The position numbers and the translations under genes are program-made. The notes under the pieces are model-generated. The model searched no databases, was not told the DNA's origin, and saw only the letters and a program-made list of their open reading frames with translations. DNA of 64,000 bases, taken from the NCBI GenBank assembly GCA_008477525.1, contig SPDT01000010.1:2356001-2420000 (forward strand), in the 5' to 3' direction. This stretch comes from Hypomyces perniciosus. Taxonomy: Eukaryota > Ascomycota > Sordariomycetes > Hypocreales > Hypocreaceae. Shown here piece after piece: positions 12,400-23,119 of the stretch; position 1 is the first letter of the stretch, and every line of letters starts with the position of its first letter.

Positions 12400-15300
12400 T
12401 TTTAAGCATTTAACCTATTTAACAACTAAAAGGAGACCAGACCCTTTATCCTTATATATATCAGAAAATCACTAAATCTACTATACTAATAACTCTCGCC
12501 TTTAAGACTAGAGAGTAATTATATTTATTAGGTAGAAGTCTATGGCTGTGTTATTATTAACATTTACTGTAGGGCTTCCCTTAATACTGCAATAGAAACC
12601 CTTAAAAGGTAGGGTTAGCCCCCCCTGAACTTAATTATTGCAGGGGACTTTAATGCAATACACTAGATGTAGCAGCCAGGCCGAGTCCTAGACACCGCGG
12701 GCAATAAACTGGCTGAGTGGGCGGATAAATATAACCTAGCCCCCGCCTTTATAGACGCCCCTATAAAGGATTCTGGGAAGTATATTGACTTTGTCTTCTT
12801 TAACTGCCTTATATCGACGACTATTGCAAGAAATTTAAACACAGGCTTAGACTACTATACAGTTACCACTACACTCTTAAGTCCTGCTAGGCCAATAGCC
12901 GGCGTAGGAAAGAAATATGTTCCTTTTAAGAGCCTATAGGAGTTTAGCCAGCTAATGCATATGCATGCCTAGCTCTTCCCGGAGGTAAATACAACTAACC
13001 CAATTAAAGAAGACCTAGACGCGGCAGCACGAGCACTCTAAAGACTCTTCGCGGACTATATGCAGTCGGCAGGCAAAAAGAGATATTAGAATAGATACAG
13101 CGCCCCCTAATAGGATAAAGACTGCCGGACAGCCTACTTAACTTTCATTATAGCGCCTACCAGGATTAATAAACGGATTAAAGTAAGGAAGATACTATAT
13201 AATATAGTCAGACGCAAGAAACGCAATTACTGGGATAAAGTTATAGCTAAAGCCAGCCTAAGTAAGGGCATTTAACAGGTAGCTAAATAGTATAAAGCTA
13301 TAGACTGGTTTTAACCCCCCCCTTTAATAGATAGCGATAAAAGTATCTTAAACCTTAAAGAGTAAGCGGCCTTCTTTAAGGAATGCCTATTATAGCGAAA
13401 GGGAGCAGAAAAAGACATTAAAAACCTATAGGAACTGCAGGCATTAGAGAACCCTTAAATACTGTAAAATAAAACAGTTATTAAAGAGGAGGTAAAGAAG
13501 GCTATAACTGGAGCAGGGAATACTGCGCCTAGCGCGGACAGTATATTAATTGCCCTTTTGCATTATACGTGGCCTACTATTAAAGAGTTTGTTATAAACC
13601 TCTTTAAGGGCTGTTTTAGGTTAAAGTATTACCCCCTCCCTTTTAAAAACGCTAAGGTTACTATTATTCCTAAGCCTAATAAACCTAACTATATAGATTA
13701 TAAAGCTTTTAAGCCTATTTTACTATTATCCTATATAGGAAAAGGCTTAGAGAGACTGTTTACTAAAAGAGTATCCCTTTTAGTACTTAAATATAAGATT
13801 TTCTTAAAGTAATACTTTAAGGCCTTCTTTAAAAAAGTGGCTATAGATTTAGTTACCTGCTTAATTTATAATATTAAAGTTGCTTTAAATAGAGGGGAAG
13901 TTATAACCCTTTTTACTTTTAATATCTTTAAGGCCTTTAATATTATTATAAAAAATAAATTAGTCCTATAGCTTAAATAATAAAACTAGCCTGTCTAGTT
14001 TATAAAATAAGTAGAGTCTTTTATAAGTAATAGAACTATATTTATCTGTAAAGGAGATAAAACTAGTTTATTAAACCTTACCCTTAAGTGCAGTGCTTTA
14101 TAGGGGTCCTTTATCTCTTTTATTATATTAATATTGTATTTTAGCCTAATCCTTTAACTTAAAGATTAACAGTTTTACTTTAAATATACTGATAATATTG
14201 CTATACTTATTACAGGCAGGTTTACCCAAGAGATAGCTACCCTTGCACAGTAGGCGCTTGATAAAATGCTGGAGTAGGGAACAGAAAATACAGTATCCTT
14301 TAACTATATTAAAGCTAAACTGCTGCACTTTTACTATATAAAAGGCTAGATGTATAAAAAAGGCATTACAATAAAGGGAAAACTAGTTGAACTTAAAAAG
14401 GATATCTGGTAGCTAGGGGTTTACTTTAATTTAAGGCTTTCCTTTAAAAAGTATATAGAAATGCTTACGGGCAAAGTATATAAAGTCTTTAACTTCTTTA
14501 GGTCACTTAATAAGACTTAAAAGGGCTTACCCTTTAAAGCTATAGTATAAGCTGTAAAGGCCTGTATCCTCCCTATTACCCTATATAGGATAGAGGTGTA
14601 GTAGCTAAAGTATAAACGACAGTTATAAACCAACTTTAATAAGCAGGTAAATATAAGAGTATTTAGCCTAGTAGATAAAATAGATAAAGCCTTTAAGGCT
14701 GCAGTAAAGGCAGTCCTCCTAGTCTAGAAGACTATAAGCATTCCCGTCTTATACAGAAAGTCAGGGGTCCCCCTAGCTAGCGTCGCCTTAGCCTAGGCCT
14801 GACTTAGGTGCGCGGCAAGATTCGCGGGACTAGATCGGGACCACTTAATTAGTTAATGCATTGATAAGAAACTCCCTCCCCAGCTACTATAAACCAGGCT
14901 TTAGTATACCGCCGCCTTAATTGGCAGGACTATTAGACCTATACTCTTTGCTAAAAAGTCCCTATATATTCTCCTTAGTCTTAACCTAAGAGGTATAGGT
15001 AAATTAACTACAGTAAGGAAATACCTAGAGATAGTCAAGTCTCTCCCCCCCCATTTAATTTTAGCCTACTTTAATAAGTCTTAAATTAAAGGGAATATAA
15101 ACTAAAGAGCAGTTATTTACTATAAAGTAAGAGCAACTATAAATACCAGACGCCTTAATAACGCAGAGGTCTATAACGCGGAGGTATAGGCTGCCCTAAA
15201 GGCTATAGAGCTAGTGGCTAGGCGTATAGAGGAAAACTGTATAATTTAAATAGCCTACCTTTTCCTAAATAACTTATTAGTGGTCGACAGGCTGTTTAGC

Positions 15301-15800
15301 AAGCCCCCCCCTTCTATATAAAGAGTATATATACACTTCTAGAAACTAGCATAAAGCATCTCGCCCTGCAGGACCTTTGTTTTATAGGTTTTAAAATATA
15401 AAGATATTATAGGCAATAAATAAGCCGACTATTTAGCTAAATAAGGCGCGGTTTTCCCTGCTATGCTATAAAACTGGGCTATGATTATATATATTAGAAA
15501 ATAGATTAAAGAAAAAGTCGCGGAGGTAAAGGAATAAGACTGGCTTAGCAAGACCTTAAAGGGCTATAAACGATAAGGGCTTAGGGCCCTAGCTTCCCCC
15601 CCGGAACTTAAGCTCCTATGCCTTATCCTCTACAGGCTCCTGGCAGAAAGATCAGGATATAGGGACTTCTAAGAATACTATAAACGCTTCAAGCATAACA
15701 GAGAGTCTGTCTGCAAGTGCGGCGAACTAAAGAGATAAGGCCATTTCGCGGAATATAGAATAGTTAGGCCTTTCCTCCTAGATATCCCCCTAAGAGAAAC
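12400..15800 (+). pseudogene. LINE ORF2 relic: endonuclease, reverse transcriptase, RNase H
   Basis: The endonuclease is marked by GDFNA (about 12,645) followed by an Asp/Phe-rich YIDFVFFN strand (about 12,781). A surviving 84-codon open stretch (13558-13812) is clear reverse transcriptase: the WPTIKE helix, LKYYPLPFKNAKV, IPKPNKPNY, then FKPILLLSYIGKGLERL. The catalytic box reads YTDN at 14185-14196, where LINE enzymes have (Y/F)xDD, consistent with a TG-to-TA change. RNase H remains read VYNAEV-stop-AALKAIE (about 15,170-15,215), the stop sitting where Trp is usual. A CKCG...GHF patch near 15,710 matches the C-terminal zinc-like motif of these proteins. Inactive. Confidence 0.8.
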
Positions 15801-16059
15801 CCCCCTCTCTTACCTACTCGGACCTACAGGAAGCAAAGCCTTCCAGAAACTAGTGGAAGAAGCGGACCCTTATAGCCCTCCCCTAGCGGAAACAGATTAA
15901 CACTACCCAGATTAACCCGTTTTCCTTTATAAATTAAAACTCAGCGAACAGCGGCGCAAACCGCCAGCTCCTAACATCCTATTGCCCATAAGGGATTTGT
16001 ATAACTAGCTTACTTAGTGGACGTAAATAGTAAAACAAACAAACAAACATATATATTTT

Positions 16060-18683
16060 TATTATTTTTAACTTAACGCCACTCGCCCTTGGTCTTTTCC
16101 AGGTATGATTTATAATATCTTTGCTTCAATTTTATCATGTCAGAAGTGCATGCCTCTGTATGAACGCTACTCGCCTTAGCCAAATCGTCGATATATCGCC
16201 GCCCCGAAAGAAAATGCCGAAAAACTCATGGCTAGCTCTGAGCTTAACACGGCACTTATTGCCGTGGTTCTCCGGTATTATTGCACGAAACCGGCTCAAC
16301 TCCCGCGACTACCTAGTGAAAGATGACAACTTTACCCAATTGGATTTATGCTAAACGCCACACTGGAGATCAAGAACTGGGCTATTTATACTCCACGAAT
16401 GCCCCAGTTTTACGCCGCTAAGCTGGCAGAATCATAAGTAACTGGTGTCACATGTATTCTGATGAAGGAACATGCCATATGTTCAAATTTGTGTGCCCTT
16501 TAACTGAATGCTGTGTCTCAAATAAGCACTTAGCTAACTCCCCTTGTCATTCCTATGTAGTATTTCACCATTATTACGGAAGGCTATAAGACAATGCTTT
16601 GCAAAACCCCCCAAAATCAATACTAAAATGCACCTTAGGGTAATCTAGCTAACCCTACTAGACCCTGGTAATTGTACGAAGATAGTTGCAGGATACGAGA
16701 TGATACTAAGTATTTTCTGTATTTCCCAGGCATCTGGTGCTTGTTAGTTAGCTATTTATGTTAATTAATAACGTTAACACAATATTAGTCCAAAGGCCTT
16801 GATTATTGCTGTGAGAGATAGCCCCTTTTCTTTTTTGTTTATTACATAATATATCATATCACTTCTTATATTACATTTTTAGTCAATCTTAGTTAGGCTG
16901 AAGATTATACCTTATATGATTACTGAACATTCGACATAATATAGAAATCAAAATATATCATAGAGTATTAATGTTTTTATTCAGCTACCCTATGGTACCT
17001 ATTATGAAAAAGACGAGTTGAGAATTTTTTACCACATCGACTTACAGCCTTTCGTAATTCTATTACATGCCGAGCAAAAGTCGAAAGAGCTTAGACCAAT
17101 TGCAGGTGTCACAAGCATCGTTGCGACGAATGTCAGCTATGCCAACACTGCATCGACAAAGGGGTTCGATTGGATTGCACGCTGTGTTGCCCGACTCTCT
17201 CTGCGGCTCCGATTCTGTCCACCACTAACCCTAAACTTCCTGATGCCGGACGCTGGCGAGCCTAGGCTACCGTGTCCACTAGCCGAGGCGTGCAGCCTAA
17301 TACTCCGTGGCCCTTCCATTCCCTCGGCTGTCAAGTATGATCAAGGGTGGCCAGGAGACGTTCACGTTTATCGGAAATTCCGTAAACCTAAGTTTCTTCG
17401 CAATATTCATCGTACCACTCCTGAAATAATGGAAAAATTGTCCTTTATAGACGATCCTTTAGGTCACTACGTGGTTAAGATGTCCAAGTAGGGGGATCAC
17501 AGTCTCATATTGAATAGTTGGAAGGATCCCACTATAAAACTGTAGAAGAAGTTAAATAATTGGCTGGGTAGTTCCAATATGCGACAAACTGTGTCCTGCT
17601 GTTTGACTTCTCCGAGTTGTGTGAAGCCCTGAGTAGGATGAAGATATTGCTGATTGACAATTTAATTTTAGCCGCTTTTGTGACATTGGTGACTCTGATC
17701 GACGATCCGAGCATCGTTAGCCCTCATTGTCATGCTCTCATCGTCAAGTATCTCCTCACCGGTTATCGAAGAAATGAAGCGTTCATGTGTTTGGAAGAAA
17801 TGCATCAGGATATTATTTCTCTTTATGAATGTCTCTCTTGATCGCCCTCCTGCCATATCAAGGACACGCAATACTTCGGACAATGAAAATTAATTGGCTT
17901 CAACTGACTTGTGATTCGTATGCTGATTGGTGTATATGTAAACTGTCGTATAAAATTTAAGATCACTTATCTGCAGGCATAGTTTGGGCTTACATTTTGC
18001 CGGACTTTGGTCTGACACAAACGTATCATCACCACCGAAGGCCTGGAATGAATAAGCTGGCTGCATCAGACATTGACGGCACTATTCGGCGATGATTAGT
18101 TCACTCTGGTTGCTCTGCGAAAGACTACGATCTTGTAGAGCCGGTGTGCCGACGAAGACGACATTGCTTTAGTATTTGTTCGCTACGTTTTCCTATTGAT
18201 AGTCAAGATATAATGCACTGGCATTGGACCTGGGATGGACCCTCTGCCCCCAACACATGCTTAGTCTAGCCGCAAGTGTACGCAAGGGCGATTTTAGGGC
18301 TACTATAGGTACGCTGGCCAACATACAGTATGGGAGCCAGGAGAACGGCTGCATGCCCGTACAGGAAGGCCGTGACAACCCAATCTACCACGCTCAACAT
18401 ATGGACTCGATTTAACCAACTTCCTATCTATGAACTCTGTGCTTTAAGATAATCGAAAATAGTATGCTGTTTACTACGAGAGAAAGTAACATGTATGACT
18501 CACAGGCCCTTAGGGTAGCAGTTGTGGTTACGAGTAGCAACTGAAGGAGGGAAGGAAGCTCTCTGTGGTCGACTTTATATACCCATTGAAAGTATCATCT
18601 GCAGGTGCTATTTATCTCCTACATTTCTCTTTCGCAAGAAAAACCATCTCTATAAAGTAGATGGCTCTCAATCCGTGATATGC
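16060..18683. other. Gene-poor interval between the LINE relic and the FAD monooxygenase
   Basis: No recognisable protein family, tRNA or repeat was found. Open stretches exist at 16121-16354, 17018-17491, 17617-17841 and 18224-18415 (+), but none matches a family I know. The first part (16,700-17,000) is AT-rich. The interval may hold remnants of a decayed gene. Confidence 0.5.
17018..17491 (+). other. Unrecognised open reading stretch, possible gene fragment
   Basis: This open frame extends upstream past 17018 without an ATG at that point; the in-frame codon at 17018 is TTG. Its last third is rich in charged and hydrophobic residues in a protein-like pattern, ending GHYVVKMSK. A second protein-like stretch follows about 100 bp on, at 17,579-17,838 on the same strand. 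I do not recognise either. Both could be exons of a decayed gene or chance open frames. Confidence 0.15.
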
Positions 18684-20272
18684 CTATAACTTGCTGTCAT
18701 AAACTTGCGGCCTTTCTAGCTTCTCTGCGAGCAGCTTCTCAGACTCCTCGATCACACTAAGCAAAGATTTCTCCACATCATGCTCCGACAGCCAGTCTAG
18801 ATTTGGTCTGTTCTTCATTCTGGTTATCAGCGCTTCGTTCTCTTCCTCCAATGTCGCAGACTCAGGTGCCTTCTTATTAATTTGGTGATGGACAATGTTC
18901 AACAAACGAGTGGTATGAGGTCTTCGTGTCTTATCATAGAGCTCAAAGGCCTTCTGAATGTCGCTGGACGATAGTGAGGATGTTGAGGCTCTGGATGAGA
19001 CGACATGTTTCAGCGCCAGTGCAAGAGCAAGAGAGTCGTTAAGTGCTAATGATCCACCTGCAGCAAAAGCTCCTCCATGAGTATGTGCTGCGTCGCCGAT
19101 AAGGGCCACTCGTGATGCGGGGATCCATGTTGGTAGGGGTTCACCGGCGTAGTTGGGATAGAGGCGCACGCTCGGGGTCAACTCGGCCAGTGTTTTGACA
19201 ACGGGGTGCCAGTCCTAAGGCATAATCCTGAGTTTCATGTTTCCAAAGTATGTGAATAGCATTTCAAATACCTGGTACTTCTCTCTGAAGAACTGAACAC
19301 TGCCTTGCTGATCCCAAGAGACGGACTTTTCCAACTCTTCAGCACTGCGTTCCTCCTCGTAGGAACCCACTGTGGTGTATTGACCCTTGCCTTTGCACTG
19401 TTAGTCACTTAAATCTTGAAGCGATCATGGGCATCGATCGTACCGAGTCTTGAAGCAAAGAAATTGTCTTTGGGTCCCCACTGTATCAATTAATCAGCCA
19501 AGTTCGACCAAGTTGACCATGGTCTGACGATGCGTACCCAATGAACTGCGTCTGCTGGCAAATCAGGTACCTTGCCCTCAACCAGTGTTGCATCGAACGT
19601 TGATCTTATAAAAACCTTTCCGCTGAACTTCAACTTGTACTCGGGGAAATACGACTGTCTCACTTTCTGCGACTCTTCAGTTAGCATGAACCGATTGACG
19701 TTGTCGCAAATGACCCACCGATCGGATTCCATCAGCTCCAATCAGTATGTCTCCATGAACATTACTGCCATCCTCAAAGTACAAGATTACTTTGTCGTTT
19801 TTGGCCTCTGTATGCACGATTTTCTTATTGAGATAGATTGAATCCCGTGGCACGTGCTCAAGCAGTGCGGCGTGTATATGGCCTCGATGAAAGCGAGTTG
19901 TGTAGTGATGAGGGTCAGGCACATTATGGTGGGTGTCTACCGAGACGACCTGGTTGGTTTTCCAGTGACTTCACTCTTAATCAGTCATGTTCAAGGATCT
20001 CGATCATCCAAAAGCTCGCCATACCGATATATTTGGGGGATTCCACTTGGGCCTCTGAAGCCAAGTTCATCTGTGAGTGCAGAGTGTATACCGAGCTTTT
20101 CGAGCGTTCGCATGCCCTGTTTCCAAGAACAATCAGTTACCTATGAGTGATACAAATCAAGTGGATTTCGCAGGAACAAACATTGGGGCTGAGCGCAATG
20201 CTGGCACCGATTTCGCGCAGTTCCGGGGCCTACTCATATAGCCGGATATCCAGATCCGGGATGCCTGAGATG

Positions 20273-20280
20273 CGCCTAAG
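20273..20280. repeat. hAT target-site duplication, left copy
   Basis: CGCCTAAG directly abuts the left terminal inverted repeat and is identical to 23037-23044. Eight bases is the standard hAT duplication length. Confidence 0.95.
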
Positions 20281-20299
20281 CAGTGCTGCATAGACACGC

Positions 20300-20395
20300 T
20301 ATGAAACTGAAACTGGGGTGAGTTTCAGTTTCATGAAACCGGACGCCAGTATAGTTTCAGTTTCATATGAAACCGGTTTCAGTTTCATATGAATC
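20300..20395. repeat. hAT left subterminal repeats
   Basis: This is a cluster of GAAAC/GTTTC units in both orientations, including the 14-bp palindrome GTTTCATATGAAAC at 20360-20373. Such arrays in hAT elements are usually transposase binding sites. The same units recur at the other end of the element. Confidence 0.8.
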
Positions 20396-20491
20396 AATAT
20401 CTAATTCCTTTGTTGTTTCCCCCCTCTCTTTGGCAAGCTCCGAGACACCTTACCACTAGGCACTCAAAGATGTCTGGCATTGCCTGCCTAC

Positions 20492-22825
20492 CTATGCTAC
20501 CAATTCGCCAGGCTCGCCATCGCTTTCTTCCCCCTTGCCCATCTCTATATCTTCTTGGAGTATCCTTACAGCCGCGTCGATATCATCCACTCCCCTAAAC
20601 ACCCCTGCAAGAAGCGGCCTGCTTTTTCCCTTTGGAACACTTATCCAGCTTTTAATGCACTCACATGCCTCTACCATTTTGGCAGACATGCTACTTCTAT
20701 CCCATGTAACCTGCCGTCTTGCGCCTGAGAAAATTCGCTCTGCTTCCGTAGACATCGGAGGGATGCAGAATATGTCAATGGCCATACGGCAGAGGAGGGG
20801 AAAATTCTCTCGCTGGGTCGGTTCAAGCCACCACTGTAAGGCCGTTTGTTGTCCAATCCCAACTTGTGAGCCCTGCGAAGTATCGTCAAAACCTGGCCAT
20901 TAGGTAGAAGGCTTCAAATTACTTACATAAATAAAGCGGTCGAATTCATCCTTCACCTCGCTCGCTGTGCTGTACACCTTCTGCCTCCAGCGATCGAACT
21001 CGTCGAGTTCTTGCCCTTTCTCCTGTTGTTGATCTTGGAGCTGGTAGCTCTTGTACTCTGTGGACCAAATCTTTCTGACAGACTTCACGGCATTGCTAAC
21101 CCAAGCTGGGTTTCTCTTCCACTGCTCACTCAGATAGCTCTTTCGGAGTGCTGGGTGGAGGAGGATACCGGCCACGTACACGGGGGCCTGCTCGGTAAGC
21201 TGGTAATACTTCTCGAACTTTAGCCAAGCCACGTGAAAGCGAGCGTAGAAGCGTGGGTTACTGAAAGCCTTGTCTTTAGCCTGCGTGAAGTGATGATGGA
21301 GGAAATCCATATGAGATAGAACTTCATCGAGTGTGTTCTCCCGGCCTTGGCGTACCGAGATCTGGTGAAATGGTTGTAGAAACGCATGGATGTCTCGGAG
21401 CTCGTTCCAGTCGTTGTGGTCTAGTGCATCTTTCTCGATCTTGGCATGATTTTCTTGAATCCAATCCATGAACTTTGCCCGCCTCTCAATTGCCACGTCA
21501 ATAAGACGAAACCATGAATTCCAGCGTGTATCATTGTCCCTCGGCAAGGCCCTGCCAATCTTGGCCTTGAAGTCGTTGCAGATGCTGGTAGAGCTCCTTG
21601 AATACATGCACAAGTTGTGGAGCTTCCCCAGAACATTAAACTCCCGCCAGTCCTCGGTGGCTTGTGCCTTCGTAATGACGCCCCCTTCTTCTTTTTCGGA
21701 TAGCCTGCACAGTCGCTCATACGCCTCGTCAATCCCCTCTTGCTCATCCCCCTGAATCTTCTTTGCCTTACTCCGAAAGAGGAAGGCTTGAACGATGAGG
21801 TTCATGATGTGGCCACTGCAGCGTAGTCGCCTGGCAACCGGATCTAAACCATCAATCTCTTTTGCGATATCGTCAAGCATAGTATCGTTGGCATCGTGAT
21901 TATCCATCGTAAAGTAGCCAACCTTTCCGCTGAGGTTGTACTCTTCGACAACATCCAGGAAAGCCTTGGCTTGCAATTTCCCGTTGTGGCTTCCTTTGAA
22001 CTCGCGCAGTGACAATAACACTTGAGCGACTTCTCTCGTCTCCGCATCTACAAAATGGACCACGATTGCCTGGTATGCCGCCTTCTGTTCCGATGAGGTC
22101 CACATGTCAATGGTGAAGTGAACCATGGATGAGAGAGAATTATGAAGCTTCTTGACGAGGCCTTGTTTGTGTTGAGCGAAAGTCTTTTCGAGAAGCTTCG
22201 GCACCGCACTGCGGCTGCGTAGGAGGACGTCCCGGGCCATATAGTTACAGCAGAGTATAACAGCATGAAACTCGGGGTATTCGATGAATGTGTGGGCGAT
22301 ATTGCGAACCGCAAGAAGCCTGGCGAGTGCTTCCTCGAATGCAGGAATATTAATGGCATTTGCCAAATATTTTTCCTCATTAAGGTCTCGATTGGCTTGA
22401 CGTTCCTCCTGCCTTCCAAACAAATCCGTAATGGTGCCATGTTGCCGCTTCTTCAGATCCGACCTTTCTACACGCTCTATAACCCGGATGCCATGAAAGT
22501 CCCGCAGGTGCTTGCGGGCTCGGCTCAGGTTCGTCGTTACCGAATTAGGCTTTTTCGTGGAGTTGCAGTGCTTGCAGTACCAAATTTCGTGGTATGAGGT
22601 ATCGCGAGCTTTCTCCCCTCTCTCTTCATAAGGGTCACGAGCCTCGTTCCAGGTGCTTTTGTTTGTACGGCCTTTGGCGCGCTTGCTAGCCCGATCAGAG
22701 GGAGAACGATGCAATGCGCGCTTGGCGGGAACGGGAGAGTCAGGCGAAGCAGGTCCCAAGACCTCGTCAGAAAGCCCCGATAACAAGGGAGCGGGAGAAG
22801 CTGATGACATATTTACTGTTAGCAA
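20492..22825 (-). CDS. hAT transposase with BED zinc finger
   Basis: Exon 1 is 22825-20927 (633 codons) and exon 2 is 20872-20492. The 54-bp intron at 20873-20926 has a GTAAGT donor and CAG acceptor in phase 0, giving 759 aa. Features: a basic N terminus; a BED-type zinc finger (YCKHCNS with RKHLRDFH, about residues 82-111); RNase H-like catalytic core segments FTIDMWTSS and YFTMDNHDAND; the hAT-typical RCSGHIMNL; DNDTRWNSWF; and, in exon 2, the C-terminal dimerisation region with IFCIPPMSTEAERIFS. No stop or frameshift was found. It should bind the subterminal repeats and move the element by cut and paste. Met-6 at 22810 is an alternative start. Confidence 0.92.
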
Positions 22826-22904
22826 GTTTCTAACTGCGTTGAAGGCATTTGGTTTGTGAAATTTTCTTGGTTAAGTACTAAGATATTTGGGTCTCATCGG
22901 GCGT

Positions 22905-23015
22905 ATATGAAACATATGAAACCGACTGAAACATATGAAACTGGGAGAGTTACAGTTTCATATGAAACTGGGTCCAGGGACTGTTTCAGTTTCATATGAA
23001 ACAGTATGAAACAAC
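22905..23015. repeat. hAT right subterminal repeats
   Basis: GTTTCATATGAAAC occurs at 22955-22968 and 22989-23002, among several further TATGAAAC half units. The array mirrors the left subterminal block and lies upstream of the transposase start, so it may also affect its transcription. Confidence 0.8.
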
Positions 23016-23036
23016 ACGCGTGGCTATACAGCACTG

Positions 23037-23044
23037 CGCCTAAG
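23037..23044. repeat. hAT target-site duplication, right copy
   Basis: CGCCTAAG directly follows the right terminal inverted repeat and is identical to the left copy. Within the monooxygenase it encodes the Leu-Arg-Arg turn after the FAD-binding GAGIAGL helix. Confidence 0.95.
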
Positions 23045-23119
23045 TGCTACAGCTGTAGCTAACCCTGCAATACCAGCACCAGCAATCAGAATTCGTAGAG
23101 GTTCACTTGTTGTTGACAT

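Larger units (their letters stand above)
9650..16060 (+). mobile_element. RIP-degraded non-LTR retrotransposon (LINE, Tad1/I type)
   Basis: About 6.4 kb of very TA-rich DNA read in sense on the + strand. It holds recognisable remains of a LINE in the normal order: an ORF1/gag-like region with Cys-rich remnants (about 11,660-11,830), an endonuclease with GDFNA (about 12,645) and YIDFVFFN (about 12,781), a reverse transcriptase (about 13,440-14,560), an RNase H segment (about 15,120-15,250), a C-terminal Cys/His patch (CKCG...GHF, about 15,710), and an A-rich tail of AAAC units near 16,032-16,052. Stops are mostly TAG or TAA at places where related proteins have Trp or Gln, fitting CpA-to-TpA change on both strands. 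Both ends are approximate and I could not find a target duplication. The element cannot be functional. Confidence 0.8.
20281..23036 (-). mobile_element. Complete hAT-family DNA transposon, 2,756 bp
   Basis: The left end CAGTGCTGCATAGACACGC and the reverse complement of the right end, CAGTGCTGTATAGCCACGC, match at 17 of 19 positions. The element is flanked by a perfect 8-bp duplication CGCCTAAG (20273-20280 and 23037-23044). It carries one transposase gene on the minus strand and palindromic subterminal repeats at both ends. Excising the element with one duplication restores the monooxygenase reading frame exactly (ALRR followed by ISGIPDLD), which proves the borders. It shows none of the RIP decay of the nearby LINE and looks recent and possibly autonomous. 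Confidence 0.95.
18684..23119 (-). pseudogene. FAD-dependent monooxygenase, split by a hAT transposon
   Basis: The ATG is at 23119. Exon 1 runs 23119-23037, is interrupted by the transposon, and resumes at 20272-20182. Further exons are 20116-20025, 19968-19719, 19666-19538, 19480-19444, 19390-19272 and 19214-18684, each bounded by GT-AG and keeping phase. Removing the transposon and introns leaves 443 codons, the usual size of salicylate-hydroxylase-like class A flavin monooxygenases. Motifs present: GAGIAGL dinucleotide fold, EIGASI, GADGIRS, and IGDAAHTHGG near the C terminus. Defects are the insertion and an in-frame TAG at 20230-20232 (codon 42, where related proteins have Gln). The intact enzyme would have hydroxylated an aromatic or similar substrate with FAD, NAD(P)H and O2. 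It lies divergent from the MFS transporter, suggesting a former uptake and oxidation pair. Confidence 0.9.

Noticed and set aside
12000..16000. LTR retrotransposon interpretation of the AT-rich element
   Set aside because: No long terminal repeats, protease or integrase remains. The endonuclease-RT-RNase H order and A-rich tail indicate a non-LTR element.
16121..16354. 77-codon open frame just after the LINE tail
   Set aside because: No family resemblance, and protein-like text also appears weakly on the opposite strand. Not supportable as a gene.
20893..20926. A 34-bp intron in the hAT transposase
   Set aside because: Using the nearer CAG gives an unusually short intron and breaks the frame. 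The 54-bp version (20873-20926) keeps phase and joins directly to the dimerisation region.
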